Source of the DNA: Cytomitobacter sp965233535
GTDB taxonomy: Bacteria > Pseudomonadota > Alphaproteobacteria > CAJXXZ01 > 1604HC
Direction: 5' to 3'
Length of the DNA stretch: 64,000 nucleotides
Assembly (NCBI GenBank): GCA_965233535.1
Contig: OZ247489.1
Span: forward strand, 434,001-498,000
Below the pieces are notes generated by a model that was not told the DNA's origin, searched no databases, and saw only the letters and a program-made list of their open reading frames with translations. Made by a program: the position numbers and the translations under genes. This document shows positions 50,815-59,848 of the stretch, piece by piece. The first letter of the stretch is position 1. Every line of letters starts with the position of its first letter.

Positions 50815-51060
50815 ATGGCACAGAAAAAAGCTGGTGGTAGTACCCGTAACGGCAGAGATTCTGCCGGTAGACGATTGGGAGTCAAAAAATTTGGAAACGA
50901 AGCTGTAAGAGCTGGAAACATTATCATTAGACAAAGAGGGACTAAATTTTATCCTGGCGCTAATGTTGGTATGGGAAGAGATCATACTTTATTTGCTCTT
51001 TCTGATGGTACAGTTGAATTTGTATACAGAATGAACAGAAAATTCGTAACTGTCAAATAA
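50815..51060 (+). CDS. rpmA: 50S ribosomal protein L27
   Basis: L27 (81 aa) reaches the peptidyl-transferase centre. MAQKKAGGSTRNGRDSAGRRLGVKKFG and NIIIRQRGTKFYPGANVGMGRDHTLFAL are diagnostic. It begins 3 bases after rplU with a good Shine-Dalgarno (AAAGGAG). Unlike the Firmicute type there is no cleaved N-terminal extension. Confidence 0.97.
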   Translation: MAQKKAGGSTRNGRDSAGRRLGVKKFGNEAVRAGNIIIRQRGTKFYPGANVGMGRDHTLFALSDGTVEFVYRMNRKFVTVK

Positions 51061-51715
51061 TATACATTAGTTTGTATAAATTCAAAAATATTCATAAAAG
51101 TTTTAAATTTATAAGTTGAAAATTATTTGAAGTTTATATTAAAAAAGTAAAATAAGTTTATATATAAGCAGTTGATATGATATATAGCAAATCAATATTT
51201 TGTAAAATAGACACAGGTTTAAGTCATAAATATAATTATCATAATTGCAAATCGATCTACTATAGTAATTTATATAAAAAATACTTATTTGTTTTAATCA
51301 ATATGATTTAAAAAACAATCATTACAAATATGCTATGAGGGATCATATATTGAACAACTAAAAACCAGTTCGCTCACCCTGAAAAGCATTTTTCATTTAT
51401 ATTTAAAGTAGATTTCAAGCATATAAATTGCCGATTTTTACATTTAATCATAATCCTGTTTAATGCTTTGTTTGTTTTTATAAATGACAAATTAAACTGC
51501 ATTGAAAATAACACATATTCAAAAATACAAAAATATTAAATGCATTTAAAGTTCTCATAAAGCAAAGATTAGAACTGTTAAACAATACAGAATTATTGAA
51601 ATTGAAAGAAAAATAATTCACCATTTATTCATAAAAACCAATTAGCTCATAAACAAAAATTGATCATAAAATTAAAGCTTGAGCGCAAATGATTTTTTAA
51701 CTATGATGAGGGTAA
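51061..51715. other. 655-base gap with no recognised gene
   Basis: AT-rich sequence between rpmA and tRNA-Gln. No plausible frame, RNA gene or terminator with a strong stem is visible to me. Confidence 0.5.
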
Positions 51716-51786
51716 TGGGGGATAGTTTAACGGTAGAACTCTTGACTCTGGATCATGCAATCCTGGTTCGAATCCAGGTCTCCCAG
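51716..51786 (+). tRNA. tRNA-Gln(CTG)
   Basis: A 71-base tRNA: acceptor TGGGGGA/TCTCCCA with the weak U1-A72 pair typical of tRNA-Gln, anticodon loop CTCTGGA (CTG), T-arm CCTGG-TTCGAAT-CCAGG, discriminator G, CCA not encoded. The anticodon stem CTTGA/TCATG has one T-T mismatch. It reads CAG. Confidence 0.92.
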
Positions 51787-51920
51787 ATTCATTTATTTCT
51801 AAATAGCTTTAAGATTTTTAGGCTGTTAACTTTTATCTCTTGTGATTTTAAAAAAATAATGGAATAATTTCCAATTATTTGTAGTTATTTGTAGTTAATT
51901 AGTTAATATCGGAGGATTAT

Positions 51921-52502
51921 ATGAACGGCTTTGTACATGATCAAGCAAAAAAAGGCATGGGAAGTTGTTGCGATATAGCGAGTGATATCCCTAAAGCGCA
52001 TAATCAAAAGGAGTCAAGTCACTCTATAGTTAAAACTTGTACAGTCAAATGGATTAAAAGCACTATGGGGTATGGATTTCTAGAAGCAAGTGATATTTCT
52101 GCAGACATTTTTTTACATGCATCTACTATTGATAAATTTGGTATAAATGTAAATTTAATGCCAGGAGATTCAGTAGAGTGTGAGATTAAAATGAACGGAC
52201 ATATGCAAAAACCACATGTTGTTAAAATTTTCAAATGCATGAGAAAAAATGCAGATTTAAAGAGCTTAACCAAAGAAACAGCACATGTAAAATGGTTTAA
52301 TGTAAAAGCAGATTATGGGTTTATAAACACTGGTGAATTTGACATTTTTGTATCTGGGAAATTATTAAGAGAATCAGACATCGTAGTAGATAGTTTTTAT
52401 GAAGGATTGCATGTTGAATGTGATTTTATGAGTGTTGGAGATAATAAAGTAGCATATACTATAAAAATATTACATGATGATGATCAAAAACTTTATGCGT
52501 AG
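51921..52502 (+). CDS. Double cold-shock-domain protein
   Basis: A 193-residue protein with two cold-shock domains, which bind single-stranded RNA/DNA. The first (residues ~35-105) reads TVKWIKSTMGYGFLEASDISADIFLHAST, keeping RNP1-like GYGFL and RNP2-like IFLHA. The second (~120-190) reads HVKWFNVKADYGFINTGEFDIFV, with RNP2 weakened. Two-domain CSD proteins are common in Alphaproteobacteria. GGAGG at 51911-51915 precedes the ATG. A ~30-residue N-terminal extension with a Cys pair is private. A translation or RNA-chaperone role is likely. Confidence 0.88.
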   Translation: MNGFVHDQAKKGMGSCCDIASDIPKAHNQKESSHSIVKTCTVKWIKSTMGYGFLEASDISADIFLHASTIDKFGINVNLMPGDSVECEIKMNGHMQKPHVVKIFKCMRKNADLKSLTKETAHVKWFNVKADYGFINTGEFDIFVSGKLLRESDIVVDSFYEGLHVECDFMSVGDNKVAYTIKILHDDDQKLYA

Positions 52503-52718
52503 AATACAAAACAAACTGATATATTATATGAGCATAATCAGCGCTATAACCAATAACAAAACAGCTTATATTAATTTTACTAAGGATTAAAAATATATTT
52601 TCTTCAAACTTGTTTTTCAAAGCAAGCAAATAACAATTGAAATTTTACCTAATATTAGAATTTTATAACACTAAATATATCTTGATCACATTTATAAAAA
52701 ATTGTAGAAATATGTATT
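52503..52718. other. Short gap before tRNA-Thr
   Basis: About 216 AT-rich bases with no open frame, RNA gene or clear terminator. Confidence 0.4.
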
Positions 52719-52790
52719 GCCGAAATAGCTCAACTGGCAGAGCGCCTGATTCGTAATCAGGAGGCTGGGTGTTCGATTACCTTTTTGGCA
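52719..52790 (+). tRNA. tRNA-Thr(CGT), with a one-base deletion in the T-arm
   Basis: The acceptor GCCGAAA/TTTTGGC, D-arm GCTC..GAGC, and anticodon arm CCTGA-TTCGTAA-TCAGG (CGT) are normal. The T-arm is not: GGGTG and TTCGATT are followed by ACCT only, one base short, so the G53-C61 pair is lost and the stem can pair just four bases with an eight-base loop. Total length is 72 instead of 73. It may be decaying, edited or tolerated; the codon ACG can be read by tRNA-Thr(TGT). Confidence 0.8.
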
Positions 52791-53023
52791 TAAACTTTTA
52801 CTTATAATTTAATCAAGCATATTATGAAAACAAAGCATTAAAGTTAAAAAGTTAAAAACAAAACTTAAGTTTGTATATATATAAATTCGATACGTAAGTT
52901 TTTAATAATTTATTATAAAAAATGCAACTTCACTTCTATAATTAAAAAAACAATATTTAATATATCCGGTATGATTAATTTTAACAAAACGATGTTCAAA
53001 GAAAATTTTGCCTGTAATTGATT

Positions 53024-53106
53024 TACCTCCGGAGAGATTTGAACTCTCACATCCATAAGGATAGCAGATTTTGAGTCTACCGCGTCTACCATTCCGCCAC
53101 AGAGGC
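53024..53106 (-). tRNA. tRNA-Leu(CAA)
   Basis: An 83-base class II tRNA on the minus strand: acceptor GCCTCTG/CGGAGGT, anticodon loop CTCAAAA (CAA), long variable arm, T-arm GAGAG-TTCAAAT-CTCTC, discriminator A, CCA not encoded. It reads UUG. The flanking spaces 52791-53023 and 53107-53268 contain no gene that I can support. Confidence 0.94.
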
Positions 53107-53268
53107 AATACATTAATATAACCTTCTTCATGTACCTTCTGCAAGTCTGAACATAAAATCCATAATTTAATTGCATATGATTGTGTAAATTTTATATCTC
53201 TGTTTATAATTTTGCTTACTTACTAATTAACAAATCATCTTTTAGACAGCAGTAAATATAGTCTTTTT

Positions 53269-54471
53269 TTGAGACGCATGATATTATTTGCTTCTATGAC
53301 TTTTGCATTTTTATTAGGTGGATTTTTAATCACCAAATTTTGGCAAGATACTCTGATGTTATCAATATCAGTAATGTCTCCATATATCGGACTTGTAACT
53401 AAAATTATCAGTAAATCCGTAATTTTCTCATCAATTGGATTAACAGCGGGAGCTATGATTGTAGGTCCACTTAATGATAGATTTGGACCAAAACGTACTT
53501 TTCCTCTATATTTAATTTTCACTTCCCTTTTCAATATTCTTTTGCTTTTTAATATGAATGTGAATGTATTAAGAGCTTTATTATTATTACGTAGTGTGTG
53601 TATAGCAGGATCTATTAACAACACATACGTTGGAACTTCCCTTTTATATAAAGGAGATAAACTGCCTCGAATGACATCTATTTTATATATGGTGTTTTTT
53701 GGGTTTAGCGCATTATTTCCAATCATTTTTGCTCAAGTAGTAACAATATTTTCATTTCAAGCCTTAACAATTGGAAGTGCAGTATTTTCAATTATTACTG
53801 CATATTATTTATATAAAAATTTACCTACAAAAGAGCCAATCCAAATTAATTTTGCAACTTTCAAAACATGGAAAAACTTTTTATCTGATTCAAGGTTTTT
53901 GGCTATGTCTAGCGTATCAATGATATGTATTGGTGGTTTTTATGGTTTTATTGCTGTTTATGCATACCAGTTTGCTCAAATTGTATCAGCTGGTGTGAAG
54001 TATAAATTATTAGTTGAATTTTCAATCACACTTGCATTAATACAAGGAATTGGACGTTTGTGCACGTTTCTTACAACTAGTATGTGTTCTGTAAGATTGA
54101 GCTTAGCAAACATTGGACAATATTTATCTATCAGCATGATGGGAATTTCTATTGGAATGCTTTGGATGTTTATAAGTGCTGTGGTATTTAATAAATTAAT
54201 ATTATTTGGAATGTTTGGATTCTTCTTAACATGTTTAGCTTCAGGAATAGCGCAGCCAGCAACTAAGTTAGGATTATTAACCATTTTTAAAAATTCAGCA
54301 GGAAGTGGACAATCTTTAGTTGGTACAGGAAATAGTGTGTATGAGGTTATTGCAATGATGTTTGTATTTAACATACCTTGCCAACCTTTAGGTGGATATT
54401 TATATCTTTTATTAACTGCTATCATCACATTTATTTTGGCAATATATTTTAGGAATATGAAACAAATATGA
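53269..54471 (+). CDS. MFS permease, Bcr/CflA-like
   Basis: A 400-residue membrane protein with about 12 hydrophobic segments. The loop 2-3 signature GPLNDRFGPKRTFPLYLIF is a good MFS motif A, and the layout resembles drug/H+ antiporters of the Bcr/CflA group. The substrate is unknown. TATAGT at 53257-53262 lies exactly 6 bases before a TTG at 53269, suggesting a leaderless TTG start; an ATG at 53278 is the alternative. The stop overlaps the mnmA start (ATGA). Confidence 0.83.
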   Translation: MRRMILFASMTFAFLLGGFLITKFWQDTLMLSISVMSPYIGLVTKIISKSVIFSSIGLTAGAMIVGPLNDRFGPKRTFPLYLIFTSLFNILLLFNMNVNVLRALLLLRSVCIAGSINNTYVGTSLLYKGDKLPRMTSILYMVFFGFSALFPIIFAQVVTIFSFQALTIGSAVFSIITAYYLYKNLPTKEPIQINFATFKTWKNFLSDSRFLAMSSVSMICIGGFYGFIAVYAYQFAQIVSAGVKYKLLVEFSITLALIQGIGRLCTFLTTSMCSVRLSLANIGQYLSISMMGISIGMLWMFISAVVFNKLILFGMFGFFLTCLASGIAQPATKLGLLTIFKNSAGSGQSLVGTGNSVYEVIAMMFVFNIPCQPLGGYLYLLLTAIITFILAIYFRNMKQI

Positions 54472-55637
54472 CAAACTTAGATCTTATGTTAAATACAATT
54501 GAGCTATCTGGTCAATTAAATTTATCTGAATATATAAAATCTATGTTTCCCAAAGGTTGCACTATAGTTGCTGCAATGTCTGGTGGTGTAGATAGTTCTG
54601 TTACTGCTGCAATCATGTTAAAAGCTGGGTACAAAGTTATAGGTTTAACATTAAAGTTACATGACAACCCATCTACAAATCACAATATACGAGATGCAAA
54701 AGCAATAGCAGACTTTCTAGGATTTGAGCATCATGTTTTAGATTTAAGAGATGATTTCAAAGAACATGTTTTGGACAAATTTATGTCTGAATATGAAGAA
54801 GGGAAAACACCCAACCCATGCATGAGATGTAATAAAAATATTAAGTTTAGTGGAATGGTTGGTTATATGCACTCAATCGGAGCTCAAGGATTAGTTACAG
54901 GACACTATGTTAAACGTGCAGTGAAAAATGGAAATCATGTCATAGAGATGGCTAAAGATTTTAGTAAAGATCAAAGTTATTTCTTATCAATGATTGCGAA
55001 AGAGCACTTGCCACATATAGGCTTTCCTCTTGGTATTATGACAAAACCTGTTGTCAGAAGAATTGCAGCATTTTGGAATTTATTTGTTGCTAAAAAAGCT
55101 GAGAGTCAAGATTTATGTTTTGCTGTAAGTAACAAGTATTCTGATGTTTTAAAAAATATGGGAGCTGCAGACATTTCAGGTTCTATAGTTGACCTTGAAG
55201 GAAATGAATTAGGACTTCATACTGGAGTATCTAAATTTACCGTTGGCCAAAGAAAAGGATTAAACTTATCTGGTGGTCCATGGTTCGTAAATAAAATTGA
55301 CAAACCAAATAATAAAGTTATTGTTGGAAAATATGAAGACTTAGCATGTTACGACGTATGGTTTGACCAATTAAACTTACTAGGTGATTTTGCTTTAAAT
55401 GATATAGAAAATTTGAAAGTGAAATTAAGAGGAAACCATAGACCAATTCCATGTTCTGTTGAAGTTTCTGAAGATGGGACAGGTAAAATTACATTGAAAA
55501 ATCCAGAATATGGAGTTGCAAATGGCCAATTTTGTGGTTTTTACAAAGGTGAAATGTTATTAGGTGGTGGTTATATCATAGATAGCAAATCTCAAGAAAG
55601 AAATTCCACTAATACTGATATGCAAAACGATTCATGA
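54468..55637 (+). CDS. mnmA: tRNA 2-thiouridylase MnmA
   Basis: MnmA thiolates U34 of tRNAs for Lys, Glu and Gln. The PP-loop AAMSGGVDSSVTA, the first catalytic Cys in NPCMRCNKNIKF, the second in SQDLCFA, and FTVGQRKGL are present. A ~30-residue N-terminal addition precedes the PP-loop, and a short extra C-terminal tail (SQERNSTNTDMQNDS) is seen. It overlaps the permease upstream and acpS downstream by four bases each. Confidence 0.95.
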   Translation: MTNLDLMLNTIELSGQLNLSEYIKSMFPKGCTIVAAMSGGVDSSVTAAIMLKAGYKVIGLTLKLHDNPSTNHNIRDAKAIADFLGFEHHVLDLRDDFKEHVLDKFMSEYEEGKTPNPCMRCNKNIKFSGMVGYMHSIGAQGLVTGHYVKRAVKNGNHVIEMAKDFSKDQSYFLSMIAKEHLPHIGFPLGIMTKPVVRRIAAFWNLFVAKKAESQDLCFAVSNKYSDVLKNMGAADISGSIVDLEGNELGLHTGVSKFTVGQRKGLNLSGGPWFVNKIDKPNNKVIVGKYEDLACYDVWFDQLNLLGDFALNDIENLKVKLRGNHRPIPCSVEVSEDGTGKITLKNPEYGVANGQFCGFYKGEMLLGGGYIIDSKSQERNSTNTDMQNDS

Positions 55638-56035
55638 TATTTGGAATTGGAGTTGACCTTGTTAATCAAAGTAGAATTGAAATTGTATTTCAAAAACATG
55701 CACAGCGATTAATTAAAAAAATTCTAAGCTCAGTAGAAATGGAACAAATGATTCCGTTAGAAACCAAAAATCATCATTATATAAAATTAATCACAAAAAA
55801 ATTTGCAGCAACAGAATCATTAAGCAAAGCAATGGGCACTGGGATTGGAAAATATTGCAAATTTCATGATGTACATTTAACACGTGATAAGTTAGGCAAG
55901 CCAATTATGGAAATTTCAGGAGATACAGCAAAATATTTATCTAAATTTGGAGCATATAAAATAAATTTGAGTTTTAGTGATGAAATCATTGAAAGTACAA
56001 AGCTAATTATTTGCAATCTAATTATCGAAATTTAA
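55634..56035 (+). CDS. acpS: Holo-[acyl-carrier-protein] synthase
   Basis: AcpS attaches 4'-phosphopantetheine from CoA to ACP. The metal-binding GIGVDLVNQSRIE (Asp) and KKFAATESLSKAMGTG (Glu) and the C-terminal LSFSDE (the HLSISHD position, with His replaced) are visible. At 133 aa it is normal. It provides holo-ACP to fabD and fabG encoded at 14213-15849. Third gene of the permease-mnmA-acpS operon. Confidence 0.92.
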   Translation: MIFGIGVDLVNQSRIEIVFQKHAQRLIKKILSSVEMEQMIPLETKNHHYIKLITKKFAATESLSKAMGTGIGKYCKFHDVHLTRDKLGKPIMEISGDTAKYLSKFGAYKINLSFSDEIIESTKLIICNLIIEI

Positions 56036-56128
56036 TTATTAAACAATAAAGTTCTTAAATATAGTTATAAATTTATAAAACACAGCAAAATACTACAAAA
56101 AAACCCATACTTATGGTATAAAATAATA

Positions 56129-57340
56129 ATGTCTAACAATAAAATTGGCTTCATACCTTTGGTGTCAATAATCATAGGAAACATAGTGGGAAGCGGAGTT
56201 TTATTACTTCCAAGAACACTATCTAAGTTCGGAGTCTTAAGTTTATGGTCTTACGCAATTAGTGCGATGGGACTTTTATCAATAGGTTTAATGTATGCAA
56301 AAATGCAAATTTGGCTAAAATGCGAAGGTGTCCATGGTCCAATTTTGAAAGTATTTGGCCACAAATATGGTAGAGTAGCTGCATTTCTATACTGGATTTC
56401 AGTTGTCGCAGGAAATAGCGCAATGCTTACAAGTTTATTCTCATACTTAGGATTTGTTCATATTTCATTCATGATGTGCTTTTTGCTATCAAGTTTTTTC
56501 TTATCTCTTATCACATTATTTAACTGCATTGATATTCGAATGATTAAAATTGTTGAAGTTGTGGTTGCTGTAGTAAAGGTTGTTCCACTAATCGGGCTTC
56601 CATTATTTTGTGCATACAAAGCATTTTTATCTGATATAGATATATATAAAGTATATGAAACAATCAGCTTCAACAGTGGGATTGCTCAAACATTACCTCA
56701 AACATTATGGGCATTTTTAGGAATAGAAACAGCTGTAGTTGTTGGAAGTAGAGTTTACAGGCCAGAACGTACAATTCCAAGAGCAATGATCTTTAGTACA
56801 ATAATTATTACATTCATTTACATATTAGGAATGTGGACAATGATGAAATTATTACCTGATTTATCAAATTCTACTGCCCCATACAGTGATTTATTAAAAT
56901 TTATCGTTCCTAATAGTTTGAAAGCATTCGCCTCCCCTTTTATTACAGGGTTAGCAGTTTTCCTTATAATAGGATCAATTTATGGTTGGGTTTTCACTAC
57001 AGGTGTCATAATGTCTGATTCATCTAAGCAAGGGTTATTCCCATCTATATTTAAACAAAACAATAGATTTGGAGCTCCTGTTAAAGCTTTAACTATTTCA
57101 TCTATATTATCTGTAATGTTTTTATTGTTAACTCACCAAGAAAATTTGGCTGCACATTTTAATACTATGATCAATTTTTTAACATTAGTAACTTTTTGTA
57201 TATATTTCATGACAAACATCGCTTTTTTGAAAACTATATTTAATCGAAAAATCACATTTTCTAATATCTTCATTGCTTTAACATCATTTATTTCAACTAT
57301 AAGTGCTATTATAATTATTGCTAATAATATTCTGTATTAA
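56129..57340 (+). CDS. APC-superfamily amino-acid permease
   Basis: A 403-residue protein with about 12 membrane segments. The start IGFIPLVSIIIGNIVGSGVLLLPRTLSKFG is the APC helix-1 motif with the unwound GSG substrate site, followed by ALWSYAISAMG-like helix 2. It resembles the basic-amino-acid antiporter branch (AdiC/ArcD-like), but the substrate cannot be assigned. TATAAA at 56117-56122 lies 6 bases before the ATG. It would bring in host amino acids. Confidence 0.85.
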   Translation: MSNNKIGFIPLVSIIIGNIVGSGVLLLPRTLSKFGVLSLWSYAISAMGLLSIGLMYAKMQIWLKCEGVHGPILKVFGHKYGRVAAFLYWISVVAGNSAMLTSLFSYLGFVHISFMMCFLLSSFFLSLITLFNCIDIRMIKIVEVVVAVVKVVPLIGLPLFCAYKAFLSDIDIYKVYETISFNSGIAQTLPQTLWAFLGIETAVVVGSRVYRPERTIPRAMIFSTIIITFIYILGMWTMMKLLPDLSNSTAPYSDLLKFIVPNSLKAFASPFITGLAVFLIIGSIYGWVFTTGVIMSDSSKQGLFPSIFKQNNRFGAPVKALTISSILSVMFLLLTHQENLAAHFNTMINFLTLVTFCIYFMTNIAFLKTIFNRKITFSNIFIALTSFISTISAIIIIANNILY

Positions 57341-57493
57341 AGTGAATTTTCTAATGGATATTCATTTATCATGTTTTTAAGTCAAATTTAATATTCTTTG
57401 TTTGATGTCAAAATAATCACCTTGCTTAACACTTAATTTTTATTGCTTATTTTATGTGAGATTTTAAAGTTAAATGTTGCATAATATATTGAA

Positions 57494-58723
57494 TTATGAA
57501 ATTGTACAACCTGCGCAACAATCATCTTGGTTAGTGCCTTTAGGTAAAGTGCTTAGATTTTTTCTATTAATAGCACCATTAGTTGCTCCTGTCCCAGCTT
57601 CAGTTACTGTTCGACCTGTCAATTTTGCAAGAGTAGTATCATCGTTGCCAGTTTTTGAAGCCACTGTACCTTCAGCTTTCTCTGCAAATACCTCTGTTGC
57701 TACTTTTCCTCCTGCTGCAAGAATAGAGTCCACAAATGAACGATTTTGTGAATCTGTATTTGAGCTCAGTGAGCGATTTAATTCTGCATCTGGCTCCGTC
57801 ACTCTCACTTTTCTTACTGTTTCAGGAGTTTTACTACCAAAAAGAACTTTAGCATTCGGACCCTTTCCTTTACCTACAGGATTACGTGGAGTCTTTGGAG
57901 TGGATGAAGAATGAGACCTTGGACCAGATTGGTCTGGAGTATGTGGATCATTTTTATGATTTTTGTTTGGTGATTCATCATAGTTAATAACAGGACTTTT
58001 AGAGTCATCATAATCATTAGTATCTATAGAACTTTCTGAAGCATTATACTTAGGGCTCTTAGGATGTGTAGGCTTTAATGATATAGCCGTTTTATTTAAA
58101 CCATCCATTAATGCTTTATTACTTGGCATATTTCCAAGTAATTCATCCTTAACACTTGAATTTGCTTCAGATGGGTAAATTGAAGAGGCTCCATCCGCAT
58201 CTCCCCTTCTTTCCCAATCTTGTGAAACTGTTCCATGAGCATAGGACCTTACAAATAAACTAGGATCAATTGATTCTTCTTCACCTTGCTCTGTTGATGC
58301 GATAGAAGGAATATATTTTCCCTTTTGCCCAGTTTTAGATTTTGATATTTCAGAAACATCAGATGGATAAGCTGAAGATGCTCCATCTGCATCTCCTCTT
58401 CCCCAATTCATATTTCTCTCTTCTTTGTTAAATTGCATAAATAGGCGGGGATCAACTTCTTCCTCTTCACCTTGCTCTGTTGATGCAACAGAAGGAATAT
58501 ACTTTCCCTTTTGTCCAGTTTTGGACTTTGATATTTCAGAAACATCAGATGGATAAACTGAAGACGCTCCATCTTCATCTCTTCTTCCCCAATCTATATC
58601 TGCTTCAGATGCATACACTGAAGATGCTCCATCTGCATCAGCACCTCGCTCCCAAGTTTGTAGCCCAGGATTTACTGCACAAATTTGAGTCCCTAAAAGT
58701 AATAAAGCAACATGTTTTAACAT
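57494..58723 (-). CDS. Exported tandem-repeat protein ending in a CaaX-like motif
   Basis: A 409-residue protein of unknown family. A signal-like N-terminus (MLKHVALLLLGTQICAVNPG) is followed by four motifs of the form W(E/G)R..D(A/E)DGASS.Y.S, two of them within ~63-residue repeats containing SEISKSKTGQKGKYIPS and ASTEQGEEE. The C-terminal half is disordered, acidic and SP/TP-rich, and basic near GKGKGP. The last residues are DDCCAGCTIS: the final CTIS fits a CaaX prenylation box, with two further Cys just before it. I start at 58723 because GAAGGTGA precedes that ATG; 58759 is an in-frame alternative. Host prenylation is inference. Confidence 0.7.
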   Translation of the reverse strand: MLKHVALLLLGTQICAVNPGLQTWERGADADGASSVYASEADIDWGRRDEDGASSVYPSDVSEISKSKTGQKGKYIPSVASTEQGEEEEVDPRLFMQFNKEERNMNWGRGDADGASSAYPSDVSEISKSKTGQKGKYIPSIASTEQGEEESIDPSLFVRSYAHGTVSQDWERRGDADGASSIYPSEANSSVKDELLGNMPSNKALMDGLNKTAISLKPTHPKSPKYNASESSIDTNDYDDSKSPVINYDESPNKNHKNDPHTPDQSGPRSHSSSTPKTPRNPVGKGKGPNAKVLFGSKTPETVRKVRVTEPDAELNRSLSSNTDSQNRSFVDSILAAGGKVATEVFAEKAEGTVASKTGNDDTTLAKLTGRTVTEAGTGATNGAINRKNLSTLPKGTNQDDCCAGCTIS

Positions 58724-59174
58724 AGATTCACCTTCCGTATATTGAAATAATATGAACAAGAAATTAAGAACATGTTAAGATGAATCAAAAATAAAATAAC
58801 ATTAGTATAATATAACACAAAATAACACACTTCTTACAAAATTTCTATCTATATATAAAGGTGTACTAAAGTAATTTATTGCAATACAGCAATAGAAAAA
58901 ACAAAATATAAATTATAACAAACCATATATATAGCTTTTTCATTATTATAAAAAAATGTTTTGATTGATTAAAACACGTCTTAATTTAGTGTATTAAAAT
59001 ATAAAAAAATTTAATGAATATACAATATAAAATCACATCATATAATGTATAAATTATACATACAATTTATTCCATAAATTATAAAAAAACTGTTTTGATT
59101 TAAAAAAAAGAAGTTTTTCAATGATTGCAGAAAAACTGTTATATAAGTTTAATATTAATAAATTAATATTTTTA
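58724..59174. other. Gap of ~450 bases with no recognised gene
   Basis: Upstream of the CaaX-type gene and downstream of rpsD. The sequence is extremely AT-rich with A- and T-runs but no frame or RNA gene I can support. Promoters of the repeat-protein gene must lie at its right edge. Confidence 0.45.
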
Positions 59175-59813
59175 TTACATGGATCTTGAGTATAACTCAA
59201 TAACCATAGGCATATCCATTATAGCAGGATATGGAATTTCTTTGATATCATCAGGCAACTTTAATAATGAACCAGTAATTCCTTCATCAGATACTGAGAA
59301 ATATGCAGGAACATCACGTTCTTTCAAATCAATCGCAGTTTTAATAATACCTAAGTTACGAGATGCTTCCTTAAGCTCAATCTTATCTCCAGGAGAAACA
59401 AGGAAAGAAGGAATATCAACTCTAGTTCCATTAACTAAAATGTGACCATGAGTAACTAACTGCCTAGATCCAAAAATTGTTGCAGACCATTTCAATCTGT
59501 AAACACAAGCATCTAATCTTCTTTCAAGCATTTGAACCATATTAGTACCGGTATCACCCTTTTTATTACTTGAAATCTTAAAGAATCTCTTAAATTGATT
59601 TTCTTTCATTCCGTAGTAATGTCTAAACTTTTGCTTTGCTATAAGTTGCAATGCGTAGTTAGACAATTTCTTTTTTCTTCTACTACCATGTTGTCCAGGT
59701 CTGCTTTGTCTTTTATTATAAGGACTTTTTTCTCTTCCCCATAAATTAACTCCAAAAGCTCTATCTACCTTAAATTTCGCTTGTATTAAATGCACTAGAC
59801 CTCCACGCGCCAT
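59175..59813 (-). CDS. rpsD: 30S ribosomal protein S4
   Basis: S4 (212 aa) nucleates 30S assembly on 16S rRNA. The protein shows the N-terminal S4 region (GREKSPYNKRQSRPGQHGSRRKKKLSNYALQLIAKQKFRHYYG) and S4 RNA-binding domain (MLERRLDACVYRLKWSATIFGSRQLVTHGHILVNG). I start at 59813 (MARGGLVH) because S4 begins near here and the upstream in-frame ATG (59891) would overlap the helicase gene. The spacing from the helicase stop (59849) is 35 bases. Confidence 0.94.
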   Translation of the reverse strand: MARGGLVHLIQAKFKVDRAFGVNLWGREKSPYNKRQSRPGQHGSRRKKKLSNYALQLIAKQKFRHYYGMKENQFKRFFKISSNKKGDTGTNMVQMLERRLDACVYRLKWSATIFGSRQLVTHGHILVNGTRVDIPSFLVSPGDKIELKEASRNLGIIKTAIDLKERDVPAYFSVSDEGITGSLLKLPDDIKEIPYPAIMDMPMVIELYSRSM

Positions 59814-59848
59814 TTCACCATAAAGGCAAAAACAATAACTATCTGTAA

